The position numbers were made by a program, and so were the translations under genes. Positions 36,101-46,131 of a DNA stretch of 64,000 nucleotides are shown piece by piece. Source of the stretch: Cylicocyclus nassatus (lineage: Eukaryota; Nematoda; Chromadorea; Rhabditida; Strongylidae); assembly GCA_958299035.1 (NCBI GenBank), contig CATQJL010000316.1:39420025-39484024 (forward strand), given 5' to 3'. Every line of letters begins with the position of its first letter. Position 1 is the first letter of the stretch. The notes beneath the pieces were generated by a model. The model was given only the letters and a program-made list of their open reading frames with translations, was not told the DNA's origin and searched no databases.

Positions 36101-39100
36101 AAAAACATCGTTAAAATAATCAAGATGCAAAAGACCTACCATCAACAGAACCGACTGATCGCTCTCAATGATCTGCGTCAAACATCGCATTGCTTTTGTT
36201 CGCAAACTTACTGTAGTTTCCGTCGTGATACCAGCGATGATCTGCAAAGTTCGCTTGTATGCAGATAAAACGCCGAAAAAAAATGGCATGCATAGACAAA
36301 AAAACTTCAAGACAATACCTGCTTCAGGAACGTATCAAACGAGTGCGTGAACTCTCTCTTCGCCGCCAAGTACTTGATGCACCATGCTACATCAGACTCT
36401 AGCATTGAGCTACCGAAACGCCTGAAAAAAGAAACTCAGTGGGGGTGGGGAGGGGGGGGGGGGGGAAGGACAATCCAAAAACAACTTTCATTCAAAACAT
36501 ACTTCGCATTTTCGTAGCGCCTCTGTCTATCCTTTTTCTTGCTGAGCAGATCGACCAAAAATATCTTTTGTGCTTGCGCACGCTTCACCTTCTTCATGTG
36601 ACGAGACTCGTTCTTGCGATGTTCCTAGAAGAAATAGACATGTAAATTCAAACAGCTGCTAGCAATAGATTAGCCTCACCTTTTCCGACAGATTTTCCCG
36701 CTTGCTCTCAGCATAGCGTGCTTCCAGCTCTTGCAGATCCTCCAATATCTCTTTGTACCAAACGCAGCAGTAGAAGCGGACAGCATACTGAACAACAATA
36801 TGCAGCATCTTAACAACTATCAGTTTCAGTGAATTTACCTCTACGGTGATATCCTTATTCACAACGATATAGTCAAGCAAAGCACGCTCTAACTCCATTT
36901 GCTTCTCGCTGAATGTCATCTACAATCGAGAACTTTGGTAGGAGCAAAAGCAAATCATCAATCGCGTCTTTGTGAACAACTTACGTCTGAGATATCGACG
37001 TCTGCTACGCTAGGCCACAGCGAAGTGCCATCTTCTTGCAGATTTTCCTCGAACTTTATCGTTCTTACTACCAGCTATAATAGATTTCCTCACCGATATG
37101 CAACATGGACAAATAAGTTTACAAAAAGATTGACTAAGAAAGTACAGTCATGTAAACCACTTCGAAATGCTGATTAAAAAATGTAGAAAAAAAACAAGCT
37201 CACGTCCATTCGCTCCCTTGAATCTTCAACAGACCAGATCATACTACTTCGCAGCCGTGATGTGATCAGACCAAGATATTCCAGGCTCACAGTCCGGATA
37301 TTTATGTCTGCGCTTTTGTTTCTGGAAAACGCATTGAGGGAAAGAAGAAGCAGAGATGTTAAAGCACCTACCTGCAATTCTTGACCAGCAAATTGCCCAC
37401 GACCTGCAGAAACATTTCAGCAGCAGGAAATTCAGGTTTATTAAATGCAGTCAACATATCCTGCAGAAAACTATCGAACAATGCTCGATAGTCTTCTTCA
37501 CCTTCGCTCTTGTTCCCTTTAGATGAACATCTGAATATATAATACGGTAAATGACATGCGGTAGAGGAAAGTTCGAGTACAGAAAACATAAGCTAGTCAA
37601 AATACACAACAACAAATCAAAACAATGAATATTTCAAGAATGATAGCAAACTACAGTTTCTGTTTTAGAATTGTAGAGTGTCTTACCTTGCCAAGAAACC
37701 AGAAGCGAAAGCTTGTGCGAGCGCTTGTACTTCCTTGTACGAGCTGGGAACGATTGAATCTGGCTGTATATCAGGTTCTCCGTCCTCGTCGTGATGCTCT
37801 CCTCTATGATGTATCCTCTCCGGAACCTACAAAACTGACTCTTCCTCACTGGAGTGCAGATAAGAGGAGGGTGTATGTCAAGAAGCGCGATTTTTATTGC
37901 CAAATGAACACCAATTGGCGCACTTTTAGTGCTTGACAAGGTTCTGAAAGCCTCTTGAATCTGGGAGGAAATGTAGACGATCGTTCGTTGGCTGTTCAAA
38001 TGAATGTTGAATGACAAAAACTCGTGAAAATGCTACTAGTAGCAATTTCGTGATTACTTCAATCAACTTTCCACCAAAAGCCGTCATACTTAGCAAGCGA
38101 TGACTTCAGATATTTGATAACCTAGAAAAATTGGTCTGGTGCTTCTAAAGTGGTTGCGTAACTTTAACTTGAGCTGTTGAATTAGCGACCTTGAAAGCGC
38201 GTCTCCTGACAGTCTCCTTAAGGAAAATAACGATGACTAGTAGAACTCACTCTTACAACGCTTTGCAGTAGTTGCAGAACTAGTACTGTAGTGTTGCTGA
38301 TCCACTGGTCGGGTCCGAATCTATAACTGTTGTTGGCGTTGCGACCTGCTGGTAGACGATGAAGAGAATTTAGTATGTCATTCAGCATCCCCATTCGGAC
38401 ATGTTCTTTGGCATTCGTGAAAATGTTTGCAGCCAAATTACAAGCCTAAGACATTATTACACGATGTGAAAATTCTACAATATCACATTATGATTAAGCA
38501 ACTAGCAGATACAGAAACTCACATATAGTTGCAATTCACCAACATTGCTAACAAAGAATGACTGAATGGCGATCGTGGTTAGATGATGTATGCAAATTTC
38601 AGCCACATCTGTCTGTCGCACCTTGAAATAAAAAAGAAATGAGGGGAAAGTAGCAGCAGGTATCTTCAGACAGCAGCTGGATGCTCGAGAAGTAGCTCCG
38701 CAGTTATGAAGTTGGGCGAATGCTCTCGCTCTTGGATTACCAGAAACGAATTTAGAAAAAAATGACTTCGCCCAAAATTCGCTTCCTCGAATCTCTTTGA
38801 CTGTTTATATATCTTATATATAGAGCTGAATGTGTGTATGTATGTCAGTACGTATGTGCAGAATAGAAATTTTTATTTCTGAACCGATTTGGACCAAACT
38901 TAGCACACAGATGCTTCGGGAAGGGGCGTCATAGGCTTCTTTTCGTTATCGATCGATATCGATTTTATCAATCTTGCGCAAAATTTGAGCTACGGGGCTA
39001 CTGACAGGGCCGGGCGGTGCCGGGTTTGCCAACTAGTTGAGAATAAAAAATTCATTTTCCGTATTCTACAGAAAAAAGAAAACTGCGAAAGGCACCGTTG

Positions 39101-42100
39101 AGATTTACGATTAAACATGAACATACCAGATTCGAGAAACTATGGACGAGATCGCTCATTCGAGAGTATAAAAGCTGCACCGTGGGTGATCTTTGCACTT
39201 GCTCCACCTTTTTCCGTCGTTTCTCATCAGCTGAAATTGAAACATCTAAGTTGGTTTGATCTAATAATCCAGATAGAAAGCTGTTCCCTGAATAAAGGGT
39301 TTTTTCCCATAAAATAGGGGTTTAGTATGACTATGGGGTACTATAGGTGCGCAGTTACCTATAGTTTCAGTTCAACTTTTACTTCGACCAACCAAGCCAA
39401 GGAACTCAAGCAGATGGTTTCAAGATACCCTGCACTAACGATAAAAAGGGGAGAGAAACATATGACTAATGCGCAAACGTCGTAACGCCTATAAGTTCAA
39501 AGTGAAAAACGCGCAACAAAGATCAAAAACAATTCCATCTATTGAAGAAATATTAATGGATGAAGCAATAGTCGCTCATTCAAAAATGCTTGCATCAAAA
39601 GACTTACGTACCTTTGAGTCTTTTACCGGGCCCATACATCGGATCCGAAGCGGGAAAGACAATACTCCTTAGGTAGTGCCGACAAAGATTGATAGATCGC
39701 TCGATAGCATCCTCTATGTAAACCTAAACTACTTCATGAGACGTTATACTATACGAATGACTCGCATAAACATTACCTGCTTTGGCATCTTATGACATGT
39801 CATGATCATCATTATGGTACATGCAGCGTCTGCCCCACGTATCAGCCGTTCGTCAATGAGTTCCTTGAGAGCTTGGTCATCCTCCTCGCCTTCCTACAAT
39901 GCGCGCAAGACTACTAGCGTACTAGAGTGAACTAGTGCTACCATGATATACCTCTTCTGTGATGATGGGGACAAGCAAACGGGTTCCATCCGAGCTGACA
40001 ACATCGCGCATATTTCGTTCGAGGATTGTTATCAGTTTGATGAGGCGTTCGGAAGCAATCTGAAATGAGTGAAGTAGGAACCCCTCAACAGAACAGCGTC
40101 TTAGAGGACTCAAGCAAAGTGTCACAAAAGAGACGAGACAGATAAATCTACCGCACCACAAGCGACTAAAGGCACCAAAAGGGCTTGCTACTCAGCAAAG
40201 ATAAACTATGCACTCACGCTAGTTAGTTTCTTCCAAGTAAGCAACTTCTGCACTTCGTTACGCAAATCATCCAACACTGATCTGTCAATCAGGAGTTCCT
40301 GGCTAACGCCCTCCTCCTCTTCATCCAAATCTTCATCTGAACAATAGGGACAGGTGGTGTGCCAGTAAAAAGTCTTGAGAGACAATACCTTTGCTGTTTC
40401 TTGCTATGTTCAACATATCAACATCTTCAACTTGATCGAAAATTTGATCAAGAATGACGTTCATGCGAGCCCGTGAGTCGTGTTCTGCCATGACCTGACA
40501 GCAATGAATTTTTTATAAGGGAAAAATGGGAACTCTTCAAGATTCTATGTAGAAACTGGCAGAAGACAATAAGAGGAGAATCATGTCACAGAAATCAATA
40601 AAAGGCACTAATATGAAAGAGACATACGTCGTTGTTCCAGCACTGATCACTTTCCGTGCCTTTTCGCCTTCGGAATTTCTCCTGTCTCTTACGCTGTCGT
40701 TCAGACCATTCTTGATCACGTTTGTGAATGACTGGAAACTCTCATGTATGGCATACTACATATATAACGACTATGAAAGAAGATACCATCGGTTGGTGTC
40801 GGTGGTCTTTCCGGAACATCCTCTTTCTTCTTCCGCCTCCTATCTTTCTTCTCATAAAACTTATGGTCATCATCGCTCGCACTGCCCGCTTTCATTTCTT
40901 CGTCAGCTATTCCGTTGCCAGCTGCAGCAGCGGCAGCCGCTTGCGCTTCCATTTGTGCAATCAACTCCAAATCGCGCTAAAGAACACACACTCATAAAAA
41001 TCTTTCCTCCCAGCGCTTAATCATGACACAGACTCAGTAAACTGATGATGCAGCAGCGAAAGAAGTTCAAACAAACAAAAAGGGAAAGTAAGAGATGACT
41101 TTAGCAATCTTACCTGATCTGCTTGCTCCTCCTCCAACGTCTTCGTCCGCTTCCTTTGCCGTCGCCCATCGGATGGGTCGAAATAGTCGGTCAAGGAGTC
41201 GTACAAGCTTTCGACCTAAGAACGTGCGTAATCAAACCAATAACAAAGTTAGCTCTTCACTAAGATCAAAACGTACCTGATCCCTTTTCTTTCGCTGCTG
41301 ACTTGCTTTCGGCTGTTTGCCAACGCTAGCCATTTGGCGACGCAACTGTATATTATCGCGACCTTCAAGCACTGGAGCTGCAAAAGCCGAATCATCGTTG
41401 GCGGTGGATGTTGAAGGCTGGTCGGGTGTAACGGTTGTTTGAGGGGCAGCTACTGTTGAGGGAGAAGTAACTGCCGGAGCATCATTCAACGTTCGCTAAA
41501 AGGGAGATACTATGAAACGCATGATACTCGTGAGATATGACATGCGACTGACAGCTGGATCGAGCTCCATGTCGCTCAGAAGATGTTCTGGAGCTTCCAT
41601 GTTGTGTTCGGGTTCTACGTCGAGAGCCTAGATCAACATATTGCGCACTAGTGAGCACATGGCTTCGATTGATGTAGGTTTTATGAGATACTCACGTTAC
41701 AATTGACACCCATTACAGCATTAATGAGAGGAGGCATGAGGTCGAGAGGGAGATCATTAGATTCCGGGATTCCATCATGAATATCCATCCGCGTACGACT
41801 AAAAAAAGGTAACTATGTGTCAATCAAGATTTTCACAGATGGGCACGACAATATATTTGAAGGGTGTGGAGCCTCATATCCTATAGTACAACAGTCAAAA
41901 ACAGTCCATGTTAATATCCGTAAAAGAAAGGCGAGGGAAATGTGGCCGACACATTTCACAACTTGTTTCCCAACACCCTAAGAAAACTTACGGTGCAGAA
42001 TTTCGTGCCGGGACCGCCGCCTAGCAAACGCATTTGGGTGGAGGATCGAACGGGTAGGGATCGGCCATACTATTCCTGCTATTCCTACGACTCCTGCGAT

Positions 42101-45100
42101 TCCTGCGATTCCTGTGAGTCCCGCACAGTTTATACGCCGCTTAAATGAGCGCGTGTTGCGTGTTGTTTTACGCAACACGCGCTCATTTAAGCGGCGTCTA
42201 AACTGTGCGGGACTCACAGGAATCGCAGGAATCGCAGGAGTCGTAGGAATAGCAGGAATAGTATGGCCGATCCCGTAGGGGAACGAAAGCCGCCAGCTTC
42301 GGTCGCCTGCGCGGACTGCTGGTCCTGAGACGACATGCAACAACGTTGCGAAAGGACCATTTAGCCGCGAAAGGCGGCTCAAACTGGCGGCTTTCGTTCC
42401 CCTACCCGGAACGAACGTCTCAATTTGGCACCGCCTCCGCGGACTACTGGTCCCAACACGATGTACAACAGTAGGACGAAAGGACCAGCAGCCCGCAGAA
42501 GCGGCGCCTAATTGAGGCTTTCGTACCTCTACCCAACGCATTTAGGCACGCGCCATACTTGATCAGCTTGATCCGCTTCATCATTGGTCAATGCAGTGAA
42601 CTAACCAATAGTGATGCGGCTCAAGCGGATCAAGTGGATCAAGCGGATCAAGTATGGCGCCTGCCTTAGGTAGGTGCCAGAGTAGGCGAATATTTTGTTC
42701 AAGTTGGGATCCTGCGCAGAATTGACGTCACTTGGATTGATGCCAGTATGGTGAGAGACGTCAGTTCTGCTCGGGACCCCAGCCTGAACAAAATATTCGC
42801 TTACTCTGGCACCTGCCTTACCGAACATATTACCTAATACGGACTCCAGCATATGAACTTACAGGCGCTTTGAAATCCGGTTGCCCACGCGCCGCATTGA
42901 ACACCAAGGCTCCAAGCTCAAATAGCGTCCCCTCCACAGTGGTCTCACTGCCACGTGTGGCTAACATGTTTGCAACGTGGCAAAACATGTTTGCAACATG
43001 CCACAACATGTTGGCAGAACATTCTGTCACGTCAACATGTTGCTGCATGTTGCCAACGTGTTGCTGCCAACGTTGTTAGCAGCGGTCGCCACGATGCCTA
43101 TAGGCGTTCACTGTTTTTTAAATAATTTCTCGTTAAAGGCAGTGTCTCACCAAAATTTAGTTGCCGAAATTTTTGCATTTTGCAAGCCTGTCGGACCCTG
43201 TCTAGCACTGTATGGGCTTAAAATCGCACGAAGTTCCCAAAAACCCCGTTTTCTGGAGGCCCTGCGGAAGCAACGTGGACGAGTTGTACCTTCCAACTTC
43301 AGCCTCAGCCACAGTGGCAGCAACAGAGGGGAGGTGGATGCCAAGTGGAGGGACATGTTCAAACGCGTAAGGGGGAGACCAAAGGAGTTGTCCGCGCGTA
43401 CCAACTGGCTCTCCGCGTACCACTTTGAGCGAATTTTTCTCAGCGTAGAGGGGGTCAAATTGAGCGTCACTTGTTGCAATGGCCTATCTAGAAGTCCCTA
43501 CAATAGAATATGTAAAGATTCCCGCGACCTCAACTTTGGTGAGACACTGCCTTTAACTTCCATGTCGTTTTCAACTATGTAGATTATATCTCGGCGAAAA
43601 CTTCCTACAGAAGCTCAAAAAATATGCGTGAAAGCAATGCCCGCGTCGCTTGTATCAAGCCTGTAGGCTACGACACCCAACGTTCCCAGCCACCTCCCCC
43701 CCCCCCCCCCCCCTCCCGCGTTGGGCTCCGGCCAGACTTCGCTCAAAAGCACCCAAATTTCTCTAATTCTCTGATCTCTCCTCGTACGAAAAATTGAAGA
43801 GACATATCGTCCCTTCCACATTTTAGGCAGCAGCGGCAAATGCAGCAAGTTCAACAACAACAAGATCTGGTGCGCTTCATTAGCCTTATTCTTTAATTAC
43901 TATGGCCAATAAATCTATCTCTCTGCAGCATAACCATCAGCAGCGACTTTTGGAAGAACAACAGCGTCAGATTGAGCTTGCTCGTCAACAGCAGCAGCGG
44001 CACCAGCAGGAAGAATCACTGCGACAGCAGAGAATCAAGGTCTGTTTGTTTTCTCAAATTTACTTGGATTCATTTTTCCTCTATTTTTTATCTACTCCTA
44101 TCAAGCCACGCTGATGCTTAAGGCACGACTCGGAACTAGGTTCTACAAGGCCTATACCGACACAATATCTTGAAGCCGAAGCATGCAGACGAAAAAGAAA
44201 AATCTTAAGTTCGTCACCAATGGAAAAGTAAGCAATGACACATGTTGACGTCGCAATCATAGCAAGGCTATTTGCAATGACAAAAAGGAAAACAGAGAAG
44301 AAGTTAGCAGAAATTGGAACATCGCTTGAAAAATATGGAGAAAATGTGAGTAACGTGAAAACAAATATGAGAAGGGAAACAATAAAGGACTAAGGAACTA
44401 ATCGACAAAACTTTGAAAAACTTACGTTTCGCTGACATCTATGTTCGACAGAGCCTGCGATATCATTTGCACCAAGTTAGGATCCGACGTGTCCAATAAT
44501 GACTTCATCGTGGCTGGATCACAAACAGACGGTAGCTTGGAGCTGATCATATTTTCACTCGGGAATGGCACGAGCTTTATATCTAAAGTAGCAAAATGAA
44601 TCAGATTTTTTTCACCCACTCTGATCGACAAAAACCCACATGAGGTATTGAAATGCGTAGCAACGAGAGTCAGTGCTTGGCCAGCTTGCACTTGAGCAAC
44701 TCTGTCTCTCATGTCATGCTGCGCCTAAAAATGGAGGACTAAATCCAAAAAAATACGCGATAGGCACAAAAACATAGAGATTATAAACATCAAATTACTC
44801 TCGATAACCTATGAAAAAATCGAAATAAAAGATAACAATGAACGACTACCAGCAATACAAAAAGCTTACCCGCTCTGCTTCTTGCTGCTTTCTCAACTGC
44901 TCCTCTCGAATTTTTCTCAGCTCCTCAAGCTTTCTTCTTTCTGCTTCTTCCTGACGTCTCTTCTCCTCTGCTATCCTGGCAGCTTCCTCCTAACAAATGC
45001 AAATGTGCATAAATTGCAACAATGATGACGATATGTTGTACAAAAAAGTGATCATGATAATAAAAAATTTCATAGCAATTTCTTACTTGTTGTTTTAGCA

Positions 45101-46131
45101 ATTCTTGCTGTTCTTTTTCGCGTTGAGCTAGCAGTTCACGTTGACGTTGCTGCTCCTCAGCTTCCTAAAAAATAACATACCCAATTCGGAAACAAATACG
45201 TACGAGCCAACAAATCTCAGTTCTACAAATCTGTTGATAGGAGAGCAGATAAAAAAACAAAAGAAAAAATGAATCCAAGTAAGTTTGAGAAAACAAACAA
45301 ACCTTGATTCTCTGCTGTCGCAGTAATTCTTCCTGCTGCTGCCGCTGCTGCTGTTGACGAGCAAGTTCAATCTGACGCTGTTGTTCTTCCAAAAGTCGCT
45401 GCTGATGGTTATGCTGTAGAGAGATAGATTTATTAGCCATAGTAAGTAAAGAATAAGGCTAATGAAGCGCACCAGAGCTTGCTGTTGTTGAACTTGCTGC
45501 ACTTGCTGCTGCTGCGTAAATCGTTGTTGGGTATGCTGCTGTTGGAGCAATTGCTGTTGAAGAACCTCAAAAGATGAACATCAGAAACAACTGTCAAGAT
45601 AATTTGGTAGAAAAAATTGTTAAGGTAACGCAGTATGGGAAAGAACAGTTTACCTGTTGTTGTTGTTGTTGTTGAAAAACAGGCTGCATTTGCTGCGACT
45701 GCATCATAAAAAGCTGTTGCTGTTGTTGGAATGGGTCCATGGATAACATCTGCAACAAATTTTATTCAGTCAGTAGCTGAGAATTTGAGTAGAACTGAAC
45801 CTGATTATTCCCATAGAAGGAGTTGAAACTGTTCATGTATTGCTGCTGCGCCAACAACATCTGGAAGAAAAAAGCTTTGGGTCAGACAAGCTGTCGAAAT
45901 AAAAGACTCACCTGCTGGTTGTATGGATTCTGTCCCAAACCTTGTGTTCCCATTTGCTGACCTTGGATTCCCATGTTCAAATTGCCATTAGCCTAGAAGT
46001 TTCAGAAAGATATACAAGGCTTATGCAAGTAGAATATGAAGAAAATAACAAAAAAAATCTGGGAGAAAAAAGAAAACCAGATGAAAAACTCGAAAAAAAA
46101 CGTGACCTACTTGAGGATTATGGGGATCCAT
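30139..46131 (-). CDS. scc-2: SCC-2 / Nipped-B cohesin loader (PQN-85)
   Basis: Fifty-seven in-phase exons give 2,192 residues, full length for the family. SCC2 with MAU2 loads cohesin onto chromatin. Residues 1-220 are Gln-rich and coiled-coil-like; an acidic linker follows; HEAT repeats run from about 1150. Family-like blocks include VYIEDAIERS, NAAVREATVEMIGKF, DTGLAVRKRVIRIMREIC, QDEEGVKKLVLETFQNLWF and LIAMTTDPLPIVRNR. It ends in an acidic tail. Exons: 46131-46111, 45992-45912, 45860-45801, 45749-45654, 45565-45473, 45413-45303, 45164-45087, 44989-44870, 44724-44640, 44582-44426, 42947-42863, 42020-41992 (weakest), 41798-41696, 41627-41553, 41495-41277, 41215-41114, 40976-40787, 40731-40628, 40494-40389, 40336-40218, 40059-39952, 39893-39777, 39723-39612, 39230-39127, 38621-38523, 38445-38251, 37826-37687, 37530-37372, 37321-37204, 37074-36985, 36919-36839, 36787-36680, 36624-36503, 36421-36319, 36241-36140, 36010-35864, 35811-35734, 35678-35544, 35476-35378, 35327-35249, 35180-35062, 34993-34910, 34857-34781, 34694-34549, 34480-34399, 34283-34125, 34062-33974, 33903-33729, 33689-33527, 33426-33274, 33218-33086, 33033-32907, 32843-32759, 32580-32391, 32344-32230, 32177-31979, 30291-30139. 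Confidence 0.93.
30374..31330. repeat. Foldback in the last scc-2 intron
   Basis: Arms at about 30374-30490 and 31210-31330 are inverted copies; both contain GCAGGAGGAACCAAAGG and GATAATTA in opposite sense. The 720-base centre is AT-rich. Open frames over both arms encode the same short peptide only because the arms match. Confidence 0.7.
38808..39040 (-). mobile_element. RTE-type retrotransposon tail in an scc-2 intron
   Basis: The reverse complement ends in TATATATAAG with a shortened ACATAC microsatellite and the ATCGATATCGATTTTATC block, matching the tails at 1490 and 4697. It lies in the intron between exons 24 and 25. Confidence 0.7.
42056..42275. repeat. 9-bp-unit palindrome, ATTCCTGCG type
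   Basis: GGCCATACT (42063-42071) is followed by 9-bp units (ATTCCTGCT, ATTCCTACG, ACTCCTGCG, ATTCCTGCG, ATTCCTGTG). The right arm is the near-exact inverse and ends in AGTATGGCC (42260-42268). The arms meet around 42165, making an almost loopless hairpin of about 100 base pairs. It lies in the scc-2 intron between exons 11 and 12. Confidence 0.85.
42275..42405. repeat. Foldback, GTAGGGGAACGAAAGCC ends
   Basis: GTAGGGGAACGAAAGCCGCC at the left is mirrored by GGCGGCTTTCGTTCCCCTAC at the right. It abuts the preceding palindrome without a gap. Confidence 0.8.
42406..42533. repeat. Foldback related to its neighbour
   Basis: Imperfect inverted arms containing CTCAATTTGGCACCGC and GCGGCGCCTAATTGAG, with GGACTACTGGTCC near the centre. 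Its centre resembles that of the element at 42275-42405, so the two are probably diverged relatives. Confidence 0.65.
42548..42661. repeat. 9-bp-unit palindrome, TTGATCCGC type
   Basis: GCGCCATACT is followed by the 9-bp units TTGATCAGC and TTGATCCGC. The right arm carries GATCAAGCG and GATCAAGTG units and ends AGTATGGCGC (42651-42660). It is the shortest member of the family here, with only a few units per arm. Confidence 0.8.
42666..42820. repeat. Foldback, GGTGCCAGAGTA ends
   Basis: The inverted ends carry GGTGCCAGAGTAGGCGAATA and TATTCGCTTACTCTGGCACC, and inner TGACGTCA-like blocks also pair. It lies directly upstream, on the gene strand downstream, of scc-2 exon 11. Confidence 0.8.
42950..43080. 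repeat. ACATGTTTGC repeat tract at the exon 11 acceptor
   Basis: About six imperfect units of roughly 20 bases built on GCAACATGTT and its inverse lie immediately against the splice acceptor of scc-2 exon 11. This sequence replaces the usual pyrimidine-rich acceptor context. Confidence 0.6.
43133..43556. mobile_element. TTAA-flanked TIR element
   Basis: TTAAAGGCAGTGTCTCACC and GGTGAGACACTGCCTTTAA are perfect inverted ends 424 bases apart. A TTAA target site fits piggyBac-type or similar transposases. The 201-codon open frame across it has no transposase character. It is in the scc-2 intron between exons 10 and 11. Confidence 0.8.
43828..44115 (+). pseudogene. Inverted duplicate of scc-2 exon 6 region
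   Basis: About 285 bases repeat, in inverted orientation, the segment at 45225-45520: the 3' part of scc-2 exon 5, intron 5, all of exon 6 and part of intron 6. Exon 6 is intact here on the plus strand (HNHQQRLLEEQQRQIELARQ and so on) with both splice sites, differing by a few bases (for instance a Gln to His change). Being antisense to the gene, it cannot be spliced into scc-2. It lies in the intron between exons 10 and 11. Confidence 0.9.

Noticed and set aside
41978..42541. 187-codon minus-strand open frame
   Set aside because: It lies over stacked palindromes and 9-bp repeats, which keep a frame open by repetition. Only a 29-base part is plausible as an scc-2 exon.
42977..43582. 201-codon plus-strand open frame
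   Set aside because: It covers a TTAA-flanked TIR element and an unrelated repeat tract, and has no transposase or other domain.
43902..44114. Separate plus-strand Gln-rich gene
   Set aside because: The open frame is an inverted copy of scc-2 exon 6 with intron flanks, without a promoter, other exons or its own start context.
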